Assembly (NCBI RefSeq): GCF_023242945.1
Contig: NZ_JALKFT010000011.1
Location: 1-64,000 of the forward strand
DNA: 64,000 nucleotides
Direction of reading: 5' to 3'
From: Frankia umida
GTDB lineage: Bacteria; Actinomycetota; Actinomycetes; Frankiales; Frankiaceae
The translations under genes and the position numbers were made by a program. Below the pieces are notes generated by a model, which made no database searches, was not told the origin of the DNA, and worked only from the letters and a program-made list of their open reading frames with translations. Position 1 is the stretch's first letter. Every line of letters starts with the position of its first letter. Positions 61,899 to 64,000 of the stretch are shown here, piece after piece.

Positions 61899-62620
61899 TT
61901 GTCACCGGTTCGTCCCGCGGAATCGGCCGGTCGGTCGCCATTGCCTTCGCGGCACGTGGGGACCGGGTCGTGGTGAACTCGCGATCCGATACCAGGGGAG
62001 GAGCGGAGCTTGTCAGGGAGATCGAATCCGCCGGAGGTCAGGCTGTCTATGTGCAGGCCGATGTGGGTGAGCCGAGCGCAGTGGAGTATCTGTTCGATGA
62101 GGTAAGGTCCGCGTTCGGCCCGGTGGACGTGCTGGTCAACAACGCGGGCCTGACGGTGGGAGCACCCTTTCTGGAGGCCACCGCTGAGCATTGGCTCGAG
62201 ATGATTCGCGTCAACTTCCTGTCGACCGTATTCTGCGCTACTCGTGCCGCGAAGGAGATGGCCGGTCGCAACGGAGTGATCATCAATACCTCCTCGGTGC
62301 GCGGATTCGATGCCAACGGCCGTGAGGGCGTCATGGCCTATTCGGCAGCAAAGGCAGCCGTGAACAACTTCACCAGGACGCTGGCGAAGGATCTGGCACC
62401 CGAGGTCCGCGTCAACGCGGTGGCACCGGGGTTCGTCGCCACCTCATACATGGACCGAGTGACCACAGAGCAGAAGGAAGGCTGGCTGGAGGCTATTCCG
62501 CTGCGGGAGTTCATCGATCCGGCACAGATTGCCGATGCCTATCTGTTCATAGCGGACTCGCCCTATCTTACCGGCACTATTCTCTCCGCCGATGCCGGCT
62601 TCACTCTCGGGCGGGGATGA
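61880..62620 (+). CDS. SDR, FabG-like 3-oxoacyl reductase type
   Basis: 246 residues from ATG 61880, with AAAGGAAG at good distance. VVVTGSSRGIGRSVAIAFAA cofactor loop, VNSRSD (NADP-binding Arg), NNAGLTVGAPF, INTSSVRGFDA and AYSAAKAAVNNFTR with Ser, Tyr and Lys. C-terminus GTILSADAGFTLGRG is classical. It is the last gene of the aldolase-EamA-SDR operon and probably reduces the product or intermediate carbonyl. Confidence 0.9.
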   Translation: MAGRIVVVTGSSRGIGRSVAIAFAARGDRVVVNSRSDTRGGAELVREIESAGGQAVYVQADVGEPSAVEYLFDEVRSAFGPVDVLVNNAGLTVGAPFLEATAEHWLEMIRVNFLSTVFCATRAAKEMAGRNGVIINTSSVRGFDANGREGVMAYSAAKAAVNNFTRTLAKDLAPEVRVNAVAPGFVATSYMDRVTTEQKEGWLEAIPLREFIDPAQIADAYLFIADSPYLTGTILSADAGFTLGRG

Positions 62621-62655
62621 CCGACCCACGCTGACTACGGATTCGGGGGCGGATC

Positions 62656-64000
62656 GTGGAATCGGACGCCGAGGTCATCTTCATCTCCTATCATCGGGAC
62701 TCCGCTCCGGTTGCCGGGCGGCTACGCGACGCGCTGAGCTCGGCTGGATTCGGCGTGTGGATAGACACCGATGGGATCACGCATGGTGAACGTTGGCCGA
62801 TGAGCGTCCAACGGGCGCTGGTGCGGGCCGATCGACTCGTGCTTCTGTTGACCCGGGCAGCGAACGAGTCGACCGAGGTCTTCAACGAGTGGTTCTACTT
62901 CTACCAACATCGCAAGCCGATCCACGTCATCCGGCTGGATGACTGCGACCCGCATTACCAGCTGCTTCCACTCCAGCGGGTTGACTGGGTGGATCGGGTG
63001 GAGTCCGAGTGGAGCGATCTCGTGTCCGAGCTGGCGGATCAGTTTCAGGCCACGTTCCAATGGCCGCTGCCGCAGAGCCGACACGCCGTGGTGACGACGG
63101 AGATGGCCCCGCAGCGCTCGCTGGCCGGTGCGATGGCCGTCCTCGCCCATGCGATGGCACACCCCGAGGAACCGGTGGCACTACGGCCGGAGCAACTGGT
63201 GAGTGTGCAGGAGCACAAGGCGCGCGGCCTACGCGAGTACTACCTCGCCTGCTACGCGCGCTGGTGCGGCCCGCAGCACGAACTCGACCGGAGGTTCGTG
63301 CGCCTCACACTGGTGTACGACGAGGGTACGACCTCGTCGGACCGCTGGGTGACGATGCCGAGTACCCGCCAGAGCGACGACCTCGGTGAGATCCTCACCG
63401 CCACCGACTCCTTCGCGTACGTCCTGCTGGGTGCGCCTGGCTCGGGCAAGACGACCCTGCTGCACCGGCTGGAGATGGATGCCGCCCGCGCGGCGCTCGT
63501 GCCGGGGTCATCGCCGACGAGAATTCCCTTCAGTGTCTCCTTGGCGGAGTACGGTCTTGGCGGGTCCGGGAATGACGCGCCGGACCCGGTCGAGTGGCTA
63601 CAACAGCGCTGGTCCGCTCGAAATCCGCACCTTCCACCGCTGCTGGAATTTCTCGGCCAGGGTCGGATCCTGCTTCTGATCGACGGCCTGAACGAAATGT
63701 CTCACTACGATGCGAATGACCTTCGGGTGCGGGTCGATCGATGGCGATCATTCCTCTATGAGTGGATTCGGGACGTTCCGGGAAACCGTGCGGTTTTTGC
63801 CTGTCGTACGCTTGACTATGGCGCGATGCTCAGTACTAAGGATGTTGGCGTTCCGCACATTCGACTAGAGCCGATGAGCCGGCAGCAGGCGCTCGCCTAC
63901 ATCGATCTTCATCTGCCTGGGAGTTCGGCCGCCGTGCGCCAGGTCCTGACCGGCGACGAGCGGACCCTGTCCTTCTACCGTACTCCATACATGCTGAAGC
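62656..64000 (+). CDS. TIR-NACHT protein, cut by window edge
   Basis: At least 448 residues from GTG 62656; open at the right edge. TIR domain at about 5-135: VIFISYHRDSAPVAGRLRDA, RLVLLLTRAANESTEVFNEW (Glu in NEW at the catalytic-type position), VIRLDDCDPHYQLLPLQ. The NACHT ATPase follows: P-loop VLLGAPGSGKTTLLHRLE at about residue 259, Walker B ILLLIDGLNEMSHYD at about 338, and sensor FACRTLDY. This is the layout of NLR-like bacterial immune STAND ATPases, where NACHT assembly on an invader signal activates the TIR. The C-terminal sensor is outside the window. Confidence 0.92.
   Translation, partial: MESDAEVIFISYHRDSAPVAGRLRDALSSAGFGVWIDTDGITHGERWPMSVQRALVRADRLVLLLTRAANESTEVFNEWFYFYQHRKPIHVIRLDDCDPHYQLLPLQRVDWVDRVESEWSDLVSELADQFQATFQWPLPQSRHAVVTTEMAPQRSLAGAMAVLAHAMAHPEEPVALRPEQLVSVQEHKARGLREYYLACYARWCGPQHELDRRFVRLTLVYDEGTTSSDRWVTMPSTRQSDDLGEILTATDSFAYVLLGAPGSGKTTLLHRLEMDAARAALVPGSSPTRIPFSVSLAEYGLGGSGNDAPDPVEWLQQRWSARNPHLPPLLEFLGQGRILLLIDGLNEMSHYDANDLRVRVDRWRSFLYEWIRDVPGNRAVFACRTLDYGAMLSTKDVGVPHIRLEPMSRQQALAYIDLHLPGSSAAVRQVLTGDERTLSFYRTPYMLK

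Overview
The window is GC-rich double-stranded DNA typical of a filamentous actinomycete. Nearly every real gene casts long open shadows in the other frames. The gene content (F420/FMN luciferase-like oxidoreductases, type III CoA-transferases, orphan P450s, a bacterial terpene synthase, lipoprotein substrate-binding protein, TIR-WD40 and TIR-NACHT proteins) fits Frankia or a close relative. That assignment is an inference from gene families; no rRNA or marker gene is present. No tRNA, rRNA, intact transposase or CRISPR array was seen.

Layout. 1-4000: a TIR protein lacking the catalytic-type Glu, a stretch of gene remnants (605-2493), and an intact TIR plus seven-blade WD40 protein. 4021-11423 (minus): a crotonase, then a tightly packed operon reading ferredoxin, haem-oxygenase-like diiron enzyme, three different ATP-grasp ligases (two ATGA overlaps) and an MFS exporter. 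This is the most convincing candidate for an undescribed small-molecule pathway. 11424-12118 is a divergent control region with two palindromes. 12119-15492: a double CoA-transferase coupled to an LLM-class oxidoreductase. 15540-20280: DUF418 fragment, DUF427 protein, Tat-exported FAD oxidase and secreted intradiol dioxygenase. 20280-28130: solute-binding lipoprotein, ABM monooxygenase, two SDRs, a divergent HMGL-like protein, PH-domain membrane protein, TesB thioesterase and epoxide hydrolase.

28152-33516: cupin/LysR pair divergent from a two-component FMN monooxygenase with its flavin reductase, then an SDR divergent from a TetR regulator across two palindromic operators. 33563-36240: terpene synthase coupled to a P450 behind a near-consensus promoter. 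37043-43901: ABC-F protein, HSP90, aldehyde dehydrogenase and alpha/beta hydrolase. 43865-49633: membrane-anchored PstS-like protein, small CxxCxGxG protein, ACR3-like transporter, NmrA-like reductase and divergent LysR. 49877-53962: P450, EhpF-like adenylating enzyme and LuxC-like reductase, a probable carboxylic-acid reduction unit. 54423-58832: lipoprotein carboxylesterase, then two tandem trypsin-like proteases each split by a frameshift. The first split sits exactly on an 8-nt tandem repeat, which suggests phase variation. 59318-62620: a compact PNPOx / aldolase / EamA / SDR group, followed by a TIR-NACHT gene that runs off the right edge.

Two non-coding patterns stand out. A 78-nt element with identical internal geometry occurs twice, at 36862 and 54168. 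In-frame GC-rich minisatellites sit in linkers of many unrelated genes.
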